DNA of 64,000 nt, taken from Neodontobutis hainanensis. Its lineage: Eukaryota; Chordata; Actinopteri; Gobiiformes; Odontobutidae. Under the pieces are notes generated by a model. That model saw only the letters and a program-made list of their open reading frames with translations. It was not told the origin of the DNA and did not search any database. The stretch is taken from assembly GCA_024349245.1 (NCBI GenBank), contig JALDNG010000874.1:1-64000 (forward strand), in the 5' to 3' direction. Made by a program: the position numbers and the translations under genes. Position 1 is the stretch's first letter; every line of letters starts with the position of its first letter. Positions 1 through 11,730 of the stretch are shown piece after piece.

Positions 1-112
1 CTCAGAGGAGGGAGAACCTCACTGTTGTCTCTCTGAACTTGACCTTATCTGTCTGCCAAGACTTGATTTGACTGACACTCCTCTTTCTAATCCTGAACTC
101 ATTTTTATGTAG

Positions 113-640
113 ATGGTTCAGCTTCCAAGGACCCAACCACTGGTTCTGCACACGTTGGATATGCAGTTGTGGACGATCATGCAACAGTGACGTCATCTCC
201 TCTCAGTCCTCGGTTATCAGCGCAAGCAGCAGAACTAATTGCCCTGACCAAAGCCTGTCAATTGGCATCTGGTAAAACAGTTAACATTTACACAGACAGT
301 CAATATGCATTTGGTGTTCTACACAACCACGCAGCACTTTGGCGCCACAGAAAATTCCTCAAATCTGATTGCAAACCCATTTCACACAAAGATTTGATTT
401 CTGATCTTTTAGATGCAGTGCTACTCCCATCCGCCGTGGCAGTATGTAAGTGTTCTGCACATAGCTCTGCCAAAGACACAGTCTCTCTAGGTAATGCACG
501 AGCAGACGCAGCTGCAAAAGCAGCGTCACTCACACCCTACGTTGTTACATTACTCTCCCAGACAACGGATCAAACTTGCACTCACTCTGACATTGTTTCA
601 CTCTCTGATTTGGGCGCATCTCCACTCCAGCAGACAAAGC
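113..640 (+). pseudogene. Retroviral RNase H domain (ERV pol fragment)
   Basis: This is the RNase H domain of the ERV pol gene, which in a live element degrades the RNA strand of the RNA/DNA hybrid. The acidic catalytic positions are visible: an aspartate in a DGS motif at the start, a glutamate in AELIAL, an aspartate in TDSQ and a distal aspartate in the NARAD stretch. The open frame runs from about 113. After about 640 the protein-like reading moves to another frame, so pol is frameshifted before integrase. No start codon is expected because this is an internal polyprotein segment. Confidence 0.8.
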
Positions 641-837
641 TGCTTGGAAAAAGAAAAACTGTACAAACACAAATGGTGTTTGGATGGGCCCTAATGGCAA
701 TCCATGTCTTCCTCAAGCCCTCTTCCTGCCTTTTGCAAAATTGTTACGTGGCCTTGACCATGTATCAAAGGAGGAATGAGAAAAGACCTTCAAAGACATT
801 GGTTTACTGTGGGGTTTAACAAATTTGCTGAAGATTT

Positions 838-1743
838 TTGCTCAAAATGCTTCATCTTCATCACAATTCTAAAGGTAACTCCTACAACAAAACAGATGTT
901 GGAGGTCACAAACCCACCTCCAGGCCTTTTGGCCACATTCAAATGGACTTCATTGAGTTTACACCCTGCGAAGGTAAGAAATACTGCCTTGTAATAGTTG
1001 ACATGTTTTCAAAGTGGGTAGAAGCATTCCCAACAAAACACTGCACTGCTGACACAGTAGCAAAAATCCTCTTAAGCGAAATAATTCCTCGCTGGGGACT
1101 TCCGAATCTAATTACGAGTGATAACGGTACTCATTTTGTAAATAACATTCTGAAAACACTGAGTGAACACCTAAAATTAGACCTGAAAACTCATTGCTCC
1201 TACCATCCAGCTTTTGGAGGAGCTGTAGAAAGAGAAAATGGCACTCTGAAACGCAAATTGGCAAAAATATCTGAATCAACAGGTAAAACCTGGGTAAAAT
1301 GTCTGTCTTTGATGTACCTGAGGATGAGAATGCACGCACAAAATAACCTTTCTCCCTTTGAGATAGTGTTTGGACAACCTCCTGGAATTGGGTTTGGACC
1401 CCCATCCGATAGTACTCTGCCAGACCCAATGATATCCTATTGTATTTCACTCTCTAATATTCTCTCTGATATTAGATCTCAGGTGCTTGATTCCCTGCCC
1501 AAACCAGCCACCCACCAGTTCCACAAACTCCAGCCTGCCGACTACATCCTGGTGAGAAACCTGAGGAAGCGCAGCTGGAGAGACAAACCCTGGTGTGGAC
1601 CCTATCAGATCCTGCTCACGACCCACACGGCTGTGAAGGTCGCAGAGAGAGCCCCTTGGATCCATGCACAACACTGCAAGAAGATTCCTCCACCTGACCA
1701 GCTCGTCAACTGCTCCCCCACTGTCAAAGAGGGGACCCAGTGA
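838..1743 (+). pseudogene. Retroviral integrase (ERV pol fragment)
   Basis: An open frame of about 300 codons covers an integrase core and C-terminal domain. The catalytic D,D-35-E triad is present: an Asp in QMDF, an Asp in TSDNGTHF, and a Glu in VEREN 36 positions later. A CSKC pair just upstream, in another frame, may be the remains of the N-terminal zinc-binding domain. The C-terminal part has the basic, tryptophan-containing stretch usual in retroviral integrases. The frame ends at a stop at 1741-1743. Because the upstream frame is broken it is called a pseudogene, although the core itself is uninterrupted. Confidence 0.85.
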
Positions 1744-3020
1744 ATGATCACAAAGTAAGAGGCTTGTCCCGAGAACAAGCTCCTACGTGGGAAGACTGGG
1801 GTGAGATTTTCACTCACCTCCTCCGCTGAAACTGCTCTGGTGAATGCAGTTCAACGTTGAGACCAGTGCCGAGAGCTGGTCCCACCTACAATCAAGTTTA
1901 TGAAAGACTCTGTACCACCTGAAGAAATAGAGCTGACCGTTTTCAGCAAATTCAACAGCGTAACTATAACATGTGACACACACTCATCTGTCCCACAGTT
2001 CCTCACATCACTGAGAACCAGTTTTATACTGACAAATATATATGTACATATATTTATACAATATACATTAAAAATGGACAGTTTCATTCTTGGCATGTTT
2101 AGACTCCCAGGTTTGTGTGGTCTAAGGGAACCACGTGCTTTATTACTTTATCTTTACTTATTGTAATATATCTCTCACTATTAACTGACCACACTTCCCA
2201 TTCTACTTATAACACAACTCTGCCAAGTCTGACCACATGACCTTTTAATTCGCCCATGAGCCTCTGATACCCTCACTCCAGGCAGTGGTCTTGGTTCATG
2301 CTGTTTGGAAAACATGGTTAACTAAACTGGCCTACTTTTAGTGGCTATTATCCTTCTTTCCTTGTCTCCCTGCATTATCCCGCTCATCCAAGATTAGTGA
2401 CTTCTCTTTTAACCTGCAACTAGCTAAACTCTATGTTGAATTGTCAACATGACAAAGACCACAACGACACCTCTATCAGTTGTGACTCTGTTAATTCTGT
2501 TTTATTTGCTCATCTATTTGAAGAAGACTAAGTATGACTAAGTATGTTCCTATGTCTGTAATACACATGTAATTTTCTTTGAAGTAGTAATTGTGACATA
2601 TAGTCACCAAAGCAATCACAGCTTTTGAACCTGATCATTTTAATTTTTGTCATTTTAGACAGCTAAGGCTAATGTGGACTTATGTGGTGAAATCTTTTCA
2701 CTAATGCTTTCTTTGAGGAAAAGTGTAAATTGACTTGAAGGTTTTAAGTTTTACAAAGTGATTTGTTTTGTGAATATTTTTCATCTAATGCTTATGTTTA
2801 ACCTAGTGAGTTACGCCGCCTGTGAGGAGGGCTGTGTGTTCTTTCCCAGCGTTAGGTCAGCTACTGATGGTATGAAATGTTTCTGCTTGATTTAGTCAGC
2901 CCTCGGCTGGGTTTTTACACCACGACAGTAGTACAACTCACAAAGCTAAGGTTAATTTGATTTATGTTTTGTAACCTCATTGGCTTTTGATTGATTTTGG
3001 TTGATCAATTGTGTTTGATC
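1744..3020 (+). other. Decayed region in the env position of the ERV
   Basis: This stretch lies between the integrase stop and the polypurine tract. Its only plus-strand open frames are short and none is recognisable as an envelope protein. At under 1.3 kb it is too short for a full env gene, so a deletion is likely. No promoter, RNA gene or host exon was recognised. Confidence 0.5.
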
Positions 3021-3033
3021 AAAAGGAGGGAAA
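3021..3033 (+). other. Polypurine tract of the ERV
   Basis: A 13-base all-purine run sits directly before the LTR start TGGGAAAATG. This is the expected position of the plus-strand primer site. Confidence 0.7.
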
Positions 3034-3388
3034 TGGGAAAATGTTTTCCTCTTTCACATGCTCTGTGCTGTCCTTGACCGCAGCAGAATGATATGTGCAC
3101 CACCTGTGCTACTGTTTTCAAACTGATACAATTGTCTCTACAGAGACAAATGCTGATTCATGTTAGGCGGCTCACTCTCTGAGAGCCATGTTTCATTTTT
3201 CTTATCTGCTGTGATTTCAGTATAAATTCTAATCCTGCCTAGTTAACATTGGACTGTTCATGCAACCCTGTACACAGACAGATTTGTATGCTCATTCCTC
3301 CTTTTGCAAAAGATGTCTCTGAATTCTTTTTTCCTTTCTTAAATAAATCACCAAAGACATCTGTGTTTTCTCTCAAACTTATTCCACA
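3034..3388 (+). repeat. ERV 3' LTR
   Basis: The LTR of about 355 bp begins with TG after the polypurine tract and ends with CA. It contains a TATA-like box (TATAAAT at 3221-3227) and an AATAAA polyadenylation signal near 3341. No second LTR is in the window, so the ends are inferred from these signals rather than from a pairwise match. Confidence 0.65.
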
Positions 3389-3411
3389 ATATATATTTAT
3401 TTTTCAACCAC

Positions 3412-4015
3412 ATATACATTAAACTGTACAATGTTCAAATGTGGAATATACATTTACATTTTATACATTTAGTCCTTTTAGCAGACGTTTTCCTTTAGAA
3501 AGCCTATTATATATGTTCATATATACTCATACTTGTGTAGATGTGTCACATTGAGCAGTTCTGGCCCTGTGAACAGATTTTATGGAGGTGGCAGAGTGGT
3601 TTGCACTCAGGCTAACAGCAAGAAGGTTCTGGGTTCAATTCCCATCAGGACAGGGCCTTTCTGTGTGGAGTTGCATGTTCTCCTGTGTCTGCATAGGTTT
3701 CCTCCGTACTGGTTTCCCCTACCACCAAAAACATGTACAATAAGGACTACAGATGAAATAAGCAGTTAAACTATAAACTGGTACAAACATCTCTGCTCCG
3801 GCTTAAAAGACAGTTTGTTGTCTTAAAGAAAATAAACTCATTTTAATGCTGCAGGTTGTGTTCATCTTGAATGCTGTGAACCCTGACCTTGCAGGAGCGA
3901 CAAGAACTGGTGAGATCACAGCCAAGAAGAAGAAGCCACAATGAGCAAGGATGACTGTATGGACAGTGAGCTGTGCAGGAGTCCTGGAAAACTCTGTCCC
4001 TTTCTCAGTCTGAAA
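3412..4015 (+). repeat. Older, diverged partial copy of the array unit
   Basis: This stretch aligns by eye with 10001-10640 of array copy 1, including the SINE and the exon-like segment after it. It has many more substitutions and small indels than the four array copies show among themselves. The match ends near 4015, where this copy continues into unrelated sequence. It is likely a remnant of an earlier duplication or the ancestral source locus. Confidence 0.75.
3583..3745 (+). mobile_element. V-type SINE, diverged
   Basis: A tRNA-like head with degraded A-box and B-box signals is followed by the conserved V-SINE core (the TTTCCTCCG region), here with several small deletions. It is the counterpart of the SINE in each array unit. 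Confidence 0.6.
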
Positions 4016-4929
4016 ATATCAGCACACATCATTTACCATTTAAACTCAGGAGAAGGAAATAAAACCTCTGAGCACTGATACCTGCCTTGTGTTGAGAGAC
4101 AAAATGAGAGAAGTGAAGCCACATCTGGCGGACACAACCTCCTGTCAGGACACCACGTATCCATGACCTGCGAAGGTAACGGAGATAAATCATATTGACA
4201 TTCTCTGTAATTAATGTGTCAATGTATTCAACATTTGACTCAGAAAAACAGATCTGACTCTCTCAATATTTATTGCAACAGGACTTTTCAATTGTTATTT
4301 ATGTTCCTGAACCAGTTTCTGCTCTTTTGGTGAGTGTTTGAACTAATATTACTTCAATAAAAACTATAAAACCAATGTAAAGTCTGTATGTTTAATTCCA
4401 CTCAGAAAAAGGTACAAGCCAGCGCTGGGTCACAACACGTAGTTAACAGGAGGTCAGCCCACGTGTTGTGCTGCTGTCAACTCAATGCTCAAAGGTCCTA
4501 ACCTTTGTACTCCTCTCACAGGAGGGGACACTTCCTACTTTGAATCAGTAGTTTACCTATGTGTCCAGCCAGGGCTGACCAACTGGTTCTGACTGGTTTA
4601 AACAGATGAGGTATGTAGTGGACTAATCTATGCAGTGTATCATGCAGAGAGTGTAAATAACATAGAAAACAGTTAAAAAAGGGTTTCTTACAGTTATAAG
4701 AATTTTAGTTTTAATGTTTAGAGTTACTGCTTATAGTTCTCTTCAGGTCATGTCAAATTCATGTCATGTCCGTCCTGCTAATCCATGAAGTAGACATAAC
4801 TAGAGTGAGACATGGCTTGTCACACTTTTGCACCTGGACCATTGTGACGCCTCTCACCAAGGCCGTCTGTTGTATAAATTCTCATGTTCTGTTTATCTTT
4901 AAGCAAACCTCCCGCTGTACCCTTGTTTG
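4016..4929. other. Unassigned DNA left of the array
   Basis: I see no convincing gene here. Small open frames exist but none has recognisable motifs or paired splice sites. Homology to the array begins at about 4930 in a TGTGTGTCTG stretch, which marks the left edge of copy 1. Confidence 0.4.
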
Positions 4930-5208
4930 TGTGTGTCTGCTTTGCTTCTCCTTGCAAATTAAAACCTGGCCATTGCTTGTTAAATTATAATCTGTCTCCG
5001 TGTCTCTCTGGATAAATATAAGGACATAGAAAATTCTTACAACACATCTCCTTTGTCTTTTTAACATTAAAAACAGGAAGTGGTCACACCAGTTCTTTAA
5101 ATGGTGGATCTCATGCATGTACCACAGAGGACCAGTCCTCTTTATACAGTAGGCTTAAGATCACTGTATCATCAGAGAACTGGATTGTTGCACAGACGGC
5201 TCCTGCAT
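4930..5208 (-). mobile_element. Non-LTR retrotransposon RT fragment, copy 1
   Basis: The minus strand encodes the reverse-transcriptase FSDDT motif (the FADDT type) near 5167-5185, followed by decayed downstream sequence. The upstream RT part seen in the other copies is lost in the 928-bp deletion. Confidence 0.65.
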
Positions 5209-5242
5209 CCTAACCAGACTGCTTACACTGCTGTTGTTTCAG

Positions 5243-5843
5243 AATGAGTTTTGACCAACCAGAGAAGAGCTTTGACCCTTTAGATCGGACCCTGACATTA
5301 GTCAATGGAAAGGATGACTTGGATCACTTTGTAAATAGCATTGTTTTGGTGGACATGAACAGAAATGTTATAAAGATGTTTATCAGCTTGTCAGCTCCTG
5401 AGGACGGTGGGCTTCTTAAACACAACTCTCCTGTGGTCACGCAGTTTCTCCTGAACCTCTGACAGAAACATGGCGCCACCAACTGGAGGAGGTATGAGCT
5501 TATGTCTATAAACAGAATTAGTTTTGCATTCAGACCCTGACTCATTGTGTCGCTTCACAAAAAGGACCTAATATGACACGTACTGGTAACACATGTGTAA
5601 CTTTAAAAGTACTCACATTTTAGACATCTCTGTGAAGACGGTGCAGCCAACACTGAAATAAAGGCTTCTTTTGTTTTCAAGGGCAAATACAGATTCAGAT
5701 GCACTGCCTGCTCAAGTTGAGTTCTGCTTTGTTTGTCCTAAGCTCACTCCGGAGTGGCCCCCAGACAGACCTCCATACCAGTGTGGCACAGGAACTAGAC
5801 ACCCCTTCTGCTCTGTAACTGTTATAAATGCAAGAATTAACAA
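5243..5843 (+). pseudogene. RBR-type E3 ligase exons R1-R2, copy 1
   Basis: Exon R1 is 5243-5491, with acceptor TTTCAG and donor GTATGAG. Exon R2 is about 5624-5843. R1 starts MSFDQPEKSFDPLDRTL, which could be the natural start. In this copy a T is missing where the other copies read a stop (CACTTTTGTAAATAG), so the first frame runs on, but later indels destroy the CGHAVSPE region. R2 also contains a TAA in a run where the others read lysines. The family is inferred from the CGHAV and EFCFVC motifs better seen in copies 2-4. Confidence 0.6.
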
Positions 5844-6239
5844 GTAAATAGCACCAATACCACCAGTTATTTTGTTCTCATCTTTTATGCTCTACCAATG
5901 CTATACTTTACTTAAAATGGCACTTTGTTCTTTACTTCTTCCTCCTCTTTTACCAAACCTCACCATTATGGCTACAGCTTGTCTCCACTAATGCACTCAG
6001 TAATATTATCAGAATGTATGTATTATCTCAGAGAAGCATATAAATGATGAAAGTTTATTCTGTAAAATGTAACTCAGTGTCTTGATATTTCATGTTTCAT
6101 TTCTGAACAATCATATGAATGAACTAAATAACAATTACAATGTCTCTGGCAATAAAGGAAGGACATAGCCACAATATCGCTCAGACCGCTGTGTAGACCT
6201 GTCACAATCGCCAAGCAAGTTCCTAGTTTGTGAATCTTG

Positions 6240-6980
6240 TTCACTGACAAAGGCAATAAACGTTTTCTGATTCTGATTCTGATCAGGTTTTATTATTGTG
6301 TCATGCTTGAAACACAAGCCAGGCCCAAATGTGCTTACAAGACACTCCCAATTAAACCAAAGACCAGATACCAACACTAAAGTGGAGTGAGTAAAGCAAA
6401 CAAAAAAAAAGTGCATCACAAAGTAAAAAGCCAACCTGGTCACAACATAAATTCAAATAAAAATTATTCTAAGACAAGGTAATCAAACATAAAATAGACT
6501 ATACATATGTCAAATTAAACTATGCTGAAACAAAATAAACTAAAAGACTATACATAAGTTGATTAAAGCTACGCTAAAACAAAATAAACTATGCACAGTA
6601 CAAATGTGAATAAATAGTGTATAGTGCAGGTTGTGTAACAGGTATTGCACGTTACAAATATTGCACGGTGAGATTCCACATGATTGTGGAAATACTGCTT
6701 GCTGAAAAGAGTTTCTGTGTTAGCAGTGTTCACTGTAGAGTCTGACAGCAGCAGGAAGGAAAGCCCTGCAGAATCTCTCCTTCACACACCGAGGGTGGAG
6801 CAGTCTGTCACTGAAGCTGCTCTCCAGAGCTGACAGGGCGTCCTGCAGGCGGTGGGACTTATGGTCCAGCATAGATCACCCACTTACGGACTGAGTCAGA
6901 GGACAGCCCAGGACAGAGCTGGACTTCCTGATGACCTTGTCCAGCTTCTTCTCTCTCCCTCTCTGTGATGCTGAGAGGGA
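6240..6980 (-). mobile_element. LINE 3' fragment, copy 1
   Basis: The minus strand encodes the end of a LINE ORF2-like protein with KKLDKVIRKSSSVLGCPLD near 6890-6960, then a 3' tail carrying TTCTGA repeats (6264-6283, plus-strand reading). It is a fossil and looks like a second, separate L2/CR1/jockey-like insertion. Confidence 0.65.
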
Positions 6981-7749
6981 GAGAAAGACAAGTAAAACTA
7001 TTAAACACATGCACATATTTGTTAAACAGATGTACATTAAAACTGAATAATGTGGTGTCTACCTTTTGTGTGCTCAGGAATCCTCTCCAAGAAGCCTGAA
7101 AAGAAAAAAAACATGCTTTAGTCTCAGGAGAATAGATCTGGAGATTTGAACAAAACAATCCAATATACATATCTTTTCTTTGTTTTCTTCTTTCTTATCC
7201 TCTTTCCTTTGCTTTTCATCTCTTTTAGGCCTCTTCCTGCGAGAAATCAGTTTATTTAACTTGAATTAGACTCTTTACTCTTGTCTGTCCATGAAAGTCA
7301 GATTACTTTTACTTCTGTTACTTTTTTCATCTTACATTGTACTTTCTTTCCTCTCCTTTACTTTTGCCCTTTGTTTACGCTCCTCTTTTTTTGCACAAGC
7401 TCCTTGTCTATAGTTTACTGCTGGGTCTCTTTAGACTGTCACCTTTTTGGAGAAGCAGAAGAAAAAACAGCAAGTGAAAGTGTAAAACATGTTAATCAAC
7501 CCCAGGTACTGAATACTCACCTTTTATAGTTTCATTTGTTTAAGGAGAACATATCATTTGTATTTTTCACACAACACAGCAAAAACAAGTCCAACTGGAA
7601 GAGCTAATGAACCTATTTAAACATGTCACACCACACTAAACCCTCTGACACACAACACACTATATACAATATTTACAAATGTTATACTTATCCTGAAATG
7701 ACCCTGAGTCCTGCCCCTAAGTCCCAGCACGATTTCACTCAGAAGAAAC

Positions 7750-8533
7750 ACTGAAAGCGGTCAGTTCTTAAAAGAGTAAAAGTGCTTCTCCTTTTGAATT
7801 GGCCTTTGTGGTTTATCCGACCTTTTCCAGTGTTTCCACTCGGCGCCGGTCCCTCATGTAATCTTCCATCTCCTTCACCCAGTCCGGCTTGGGCCCAGGA
7901 AACAAGACCGGCTCCTGGGGTCTGGGAGGTGTGGCAGGAGGAGGTGCTCTGGAGGGAGCAGAGGAGACAAGAGGGTTAGTGCAGGGAGCACAGGAGGAGG
8001 CACCAGGGGCTCACGAGAGCAGCTGGGGCCTTCCGAGCCTCAGAAGGAGAAACAGAAACATCCAGAGCAAAGGAGTCTGGGAGCAGAGAGAAGCTCAGCT
8101 GAGGACCTGAGCAGGAGGAGGAGAGATAGCAAGAGAGCTGCGAGAGAAGAGCCAGAGCTAAGCTACGGACCTTAGCAGGACGAGAGAGAGCAAGGGAGTG
8201 AGAGAGAGGGAGGAGAGGAGGAGCAGGAGGATGAGGAGGTAGAACTAAGGTATCTAGCACGAGACTTAAAGACGCCAGAGGAGCTGCAGGAGGAGCGAGA
8301 GTTAGAGTCAGAGTTAGAGTTAGAGCCATAGAAAGAGCAAGAGCTTGAAAAGAGTGTCTCCTGAGGAGAGACAGACACAAAGGCAGAGTTCAAGGGGCCT
8401 GTGGAGGAGGCAGGTGCAGAGGAACAGGGGTGTGTGGGGTGTAGTGAGTGTGGGCAGCCTGTGCAGGAGGAGCATCGCTGACACCCGGGCCTCATCGTCC
8501 AGGAGAAGCGCTGGGCCATCAGTGAACAGAGAT
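7750..8533 (-). pseudogene. Ser/Pro-rich candidate, copy 1 (frameshifted)
   Basis: The exon region is present, but single-base differences split it into frames at 7976-8380 and 8172-8651. One difference gives a GGCGCC reading that continues the C-terminal end as MRDRRRVETLEK before the donor. This coiled-coil-like ending may be the original one. Confidence 0.4.
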
Positions 8534-9518
8534 CTGTGGAGAGAAATACGCCTGTTAAAATCCTCACATCATGTGATGCCATTGTGTGATTCATCAAAAT
8601 AAAGCAAAGCCATGAGGCTCTGAGGTCTTTTTTAAATCCATGTCTGAACATGGAACTGTTACTGATTCAAGTCCACCATGTACTTTCTGTCTAGTGCCAT
8701 TTTCAATAGTTTGATGGACACTAGCACAATGTACCAATACAGAGAGTACTTTTAAAGCAGCACTGTTTAATCTTAAACCATCTTTTACTCCTAAAGCCTC
8801 AGAGTGATTTTGACCAATCTCAGATCAAACCAGGAGAATATGTCCACGTTCAAAGACATTATTATTCACTAAACTACTAAAATTATAGCAGAGAACTTTA
8901 ATGTGCAGAAAGGTTACAGTGTTGTTATAAAGTGGTTATGAGTTATTTATGAATAATCATTTGTCCTTTTGAAGAAATCTGAATCAAACTCAAGATTTGC
9001 ACTTTTTTTCTCACAGCCAGAAGTTTGCAAGTTTTGCAAGAACGTACTTGCTAGGAGATGCTCTTAGCAACCGGCACCTGTACGTGGTTACGTCAGCACG
9101 TGCACCGCTGTAGTATGCTAACACTGGTGATGGATATTCATATTTAAAAAGTGAACTTGGTTATAATGACACAGGCAGTATGTAAAGTGTTGAAGTAGCA
9201 GATATATACCGTTAATACTTGACAGTTACAGTCGAGGAAAGAAGTGGAAGAAAGCTTTATAATCACATCCTGCAACTCAAACGTGGCACCGCTATTTTAG
9301 CTGTGAAAGTGCTGCCACCATGTGGTTCCAGGGGACATGGCTATCTTTTTTGTTACCTGTTGCCCACTTTAAAGAAAACTCATTAATGGATGCTACAACA
9401 ACAGGAAAACAATACATATTTAAAACGAATTTAATATAACATAAATAAATAATAATAATTACACACGGATAATGTGCCATTACAAATGATGAAAACCTGT
9501 CCTGTTATCAAGTTTGAA

Positions 9519-9765
9519 AGGTCACTGGCCTCTATACGGGCCTGTCCCACATGTGGTAAACTGCCGGAGCATAACACATAGGGCTGTAAACACATGTGAC
9601 AGATGTAAGGTTATGTTCTGTTTTGTGTGCTTGAACATCGATCCAAACAGTACAAATTATTACGAGCCACGCTCCAGTGGTGTGGCTCTCCATCAGACCT
9701 TGATACCAGTGTGGGCAATGAGCAGTGAACTCCAGATAGATTTAAACATGTGGGAAAGCTGGTGA
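9519..9765 (+). pseudogene. RBR-type E3 ligase C-terminal IBR exon (R3), copy 1
   Basis: The exon encodes RACPTCGKLPEHN, then a stop and frame change, then GCKH and CDRCKVMFCFVCL, ending near LIPVW. This is the second IBR/RING2-like cysteine array of the RBR family: C-x2-C, GCKH, C-x2-C, FCFVC. The TAG after HNT and a missing base or two before CDRC break the domain. The open frame ends with a natural-looking stop at 9763-9765. Confidence 0.65.
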
Positions 9766-10171
9766 ATGTTTGATATCTGAGACAAAATATACATCATTAT
9801 GTGTAAATAAATCTGAGGAGTTGTCTCTTTAAAATATCAGTACATGTGGGTGATCTAATATTACATTTTACATACTTCAATAATGCAACAAATAACTTTT
9901 CAAACTACTTTTTTAAAACTTGTCTTTATTTTGTTTTACGACATCATAATTAACTGTAATCATTAAAAAAAAGTGTAAGAAATGATGAGGAGGCTGCGTG
10001 TATACATTAAACTGATTGTACAATGTTCAAATGTGGAATATACATTTACATTTATATACATTTAGTCCTTTAGCAGACGTTTTCCTTTAGAAACCCTATT
10101 ATTTATGTTCATATATATTCATACTTGTGTAGATGTGTCACATTGAGCAGTTCTGGCCCTGTGAACAGATT

Positions 10172-10369
10172 TTATGGAGGTGGCAGAGTGGTTAGCACTC
10201 AGGCCTAACAGCAAGAAGGTCCTGGGTTCAATTCCCATCCAGGACAGGGCCTTTCTGTGTGGAGTTTGCATGTTCTCCCTGTGTCTGCGTAGGTTTCCTC
10301 CGGGTACTCCGGTTTCCCCTACCACCAAAAACATGTACAATAAAGGACTATGGAAATGGATGGAAATTA
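10172..10369 (+). mobile_element. V-type SINE, copy 1
   Basis: The tRNA-like head has an A-box (TGGCAGAGTGG at 10181-10191) and a B-box (GGTTCAATTCC at 10225-10235). The strongly conserved V-SINE core (TTTCCTCCGGGTACTCCGG) follows. It ends shortly after the core, so it is 3' truncated. Confidence 0.8.
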
Positions 10370-10413
10370 GCAGTTAAACTATAAACTGGTACAAGCATCT
10401 CTGCTCCGGCTTA

Positions 10414-10716
10414 ATGAACATTGTACGTTGTCTTAAAGAAAATAAACTCATTTTAATGCTGCAGGTTGTGTTCATCTTGAATGCTGTGAACCCTGACCTT
10501 GCAGGAGCGACAGAACTGGTGACGATCACAGCCGGGAGAGAAGAAGAAGCCACAATGAGCAGCAGGATGACTGTATGGACAGTGAGCTGTGCAGGAGTCC
10601 TGGGGGAAAACTCTGTCCCGTTCTCAGTCCTGAAAACTAATTCAATACTGCCTCTTGGTTTATGTCAGGCCAAAACCAGTAGCTTAAAATTAAGAAGTGT
10701 TTATGTGGGGCACTGA
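10414..10716 (+). CDS. Unrecognised 100-codon ORF conserved in all four units
   Basis: The same 100-codon frame occurs at 10414, 23745, 36722 and 53520 with no protein change. The segment has exon-like acceptors (TTTTAATGCTGCAG and CCTTGCAG), and a different frame after the second acceptor reads SDRTGDDHSRERRRSHNEQQ. The diverged copy at 3841-4015 does not keep the 100-codon frame. Conservation may simply reflect the recent age of the array. Function unknown; it may be an exon rather than a gene. Confidence 0.25.
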   Translation: MNIVRCLKENKLILMLQVVFILNAVNPDLAGATELVTITAGREEEATMSSRMTVWTVSCAGVLGENSVPFSVLKTNSILPLGLCQAKTSSLKLRSVYVGH

Positions 10717-11436
10717 ACTCTGAACTAAACTAATGTAAAACATTGAACTATGGAAGCACAACTGTCAAGTGCTACAGTGGTAATTTGAACAGCAAACAGC
10801 ATTATAAAACATCATACTATGTTCACACTAGACCAAATCCTGTGTGGCATGAAGAAATGGAAACAAGCAAGTCCCTCTTGAATGAAGTATAGTCCTTGTA
10901 GTGAGATGGAATGCGCAGAATCTCAAAGCAGGTTGAGGCTGTGATGTAGTTTCCAGTTACTACCTCTACAGACAAACTTGTTGGCAAGACCTCCCAGCCT
11001 GTCCAGAATTTTACTAGATTTTGCAGTTCAGTTGGCGTTGCTAAAGAATGAATTAAACAGATTTTAAAATGTTTTATTTCCATAAATATTATGGAATACA
11101 AATATTACTTAGTTTCACCTCCAGTGATGAACTCTTGGAGATAGCCCGATATGGAACTTTATGTCTGCTGACCAGTCGTCATCATCATCATCTTCATCTG
11201 CTTGTGGCCAGGTGATTCGCTGCAGAAGAATCTGCGTCAACAAAAGGCCACATGAAAAAACATCCAGCCGTCAATTGCAGTTATTTCTGCAACCACAATT
11301 AATTGGTAACAATAAAATATACATGTATACACATTAAACTACCATAACTACCTACATGTGAAAGGGCTTAATTTCTGAGTTGCTCTAAAGAAGATCCCGA
11401 CAGTGGATCGCATTACTGCCACAGAATTAGCTACAA

Positions 11437-11730
11437 GTGTGTGGAGCAGTGAGACTGAGATGGTTGTATACCGAGAGAGTCGCATGTCATCGAAGGATTA
11501 CGGTTTATATTCAACCAACAGCTGTACCAGATACTGCCCGTGACTTCATCAGTAGAACTGTTTTCAGGAACAGACACCTAATGCTTTTAGATCAGTGGTT
11601 ACTGAACAACTTAGACCATCCCTTGTTTTCAGCTTATGAACAACAAAGAAACCAGTGGACATCTGAGAATCTAATCAGCAGGACGGATCGACTGCTCTAC
11701 AATCAGTCTAGGACAGAAGAAGAAGTTTGA
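11437..11730 (+). CDS. Unrecognised 97-codon ORF inside the HECT intron, conserved in all units
   Basis: A plus-strand frame antisense to the HECT gene lies in the intron between exons 12 and 13. Counterparts are 24770-25063, 37747-38040 and 54544-54843. Its C-terminal half (RNRHLMLLDQWLLNN...) looks protein-like. An AATAAA-type signal (GGGATTAATAAAATTG) follows the stop, as in LINE or processed-transcript tails. Copy 4 has an in-frame 6-bp insertion. A related-looking reading (RITATELATSVWSSETEM) in another frame lies upstream, so it may be the tail of a decayed transposon or retrocopy. Family not recognised. Confidence 0.3.
   Translation: MCGAVRLRWLYTERVACHRRITVYIQPTAVPDTARDFISRTVFRNRHLMLLDQWLLNNLDHPLFSAYEQQRNQWTSENLISRTDRLLYNQSRTEEEV

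Larger units (their letters stand above)
1..3388 (+). mobile_element. Endogenous retrovirus remnant, 3' portion
   Basis: This is the 3' part of a retrovirus-like provirus that enters from outside the window. In order it shows RNase H, integrase, a stretch of about 1.3 kb in the env position with no recognisable envelope protein, a polypurine tract and one LTR. The pol order (RNase H then integrase) and the integrase style resemble gamma/epsilon-type vertebrate retroviruses; that assignment rests on remembered family features. The reading frame is broken between RNase H and integrase, so the copy looks inactive. The 5' LTR, gag and most of pol lie outside the window or are lost. Confidence 0.8.

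Noticed and set aside
1900..2166. 88-codon ORF in the ERV env position as a possible envelope fragment
   Set aside because: It has no envelope hallmarks and much of it is AT-rich; called decayed sequence instead.
10178..10250. Possible true tRNA gene
   Set aside because: A-box and B-box are present, but there is no cloverleaf with a matching acceptor stem, and the V-SINE core follows directly.
10174..10377. A plus-strand ORF of 67 codons (MEVAEWLALRPNSKK...) and its repeats at 23506, 36489 and 53280
   Set aside because: It is the translation of the tRNA-like head and V-core of a SINE. Such frames are common in fish genomes and are not genes.
11181..11200. (ATC)n-like run as a separate microsatellite
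   Set aside because: It is the coding stretch for a run of acidic residues in HECT exon 13, as expected for this family, and does not vary between copies.
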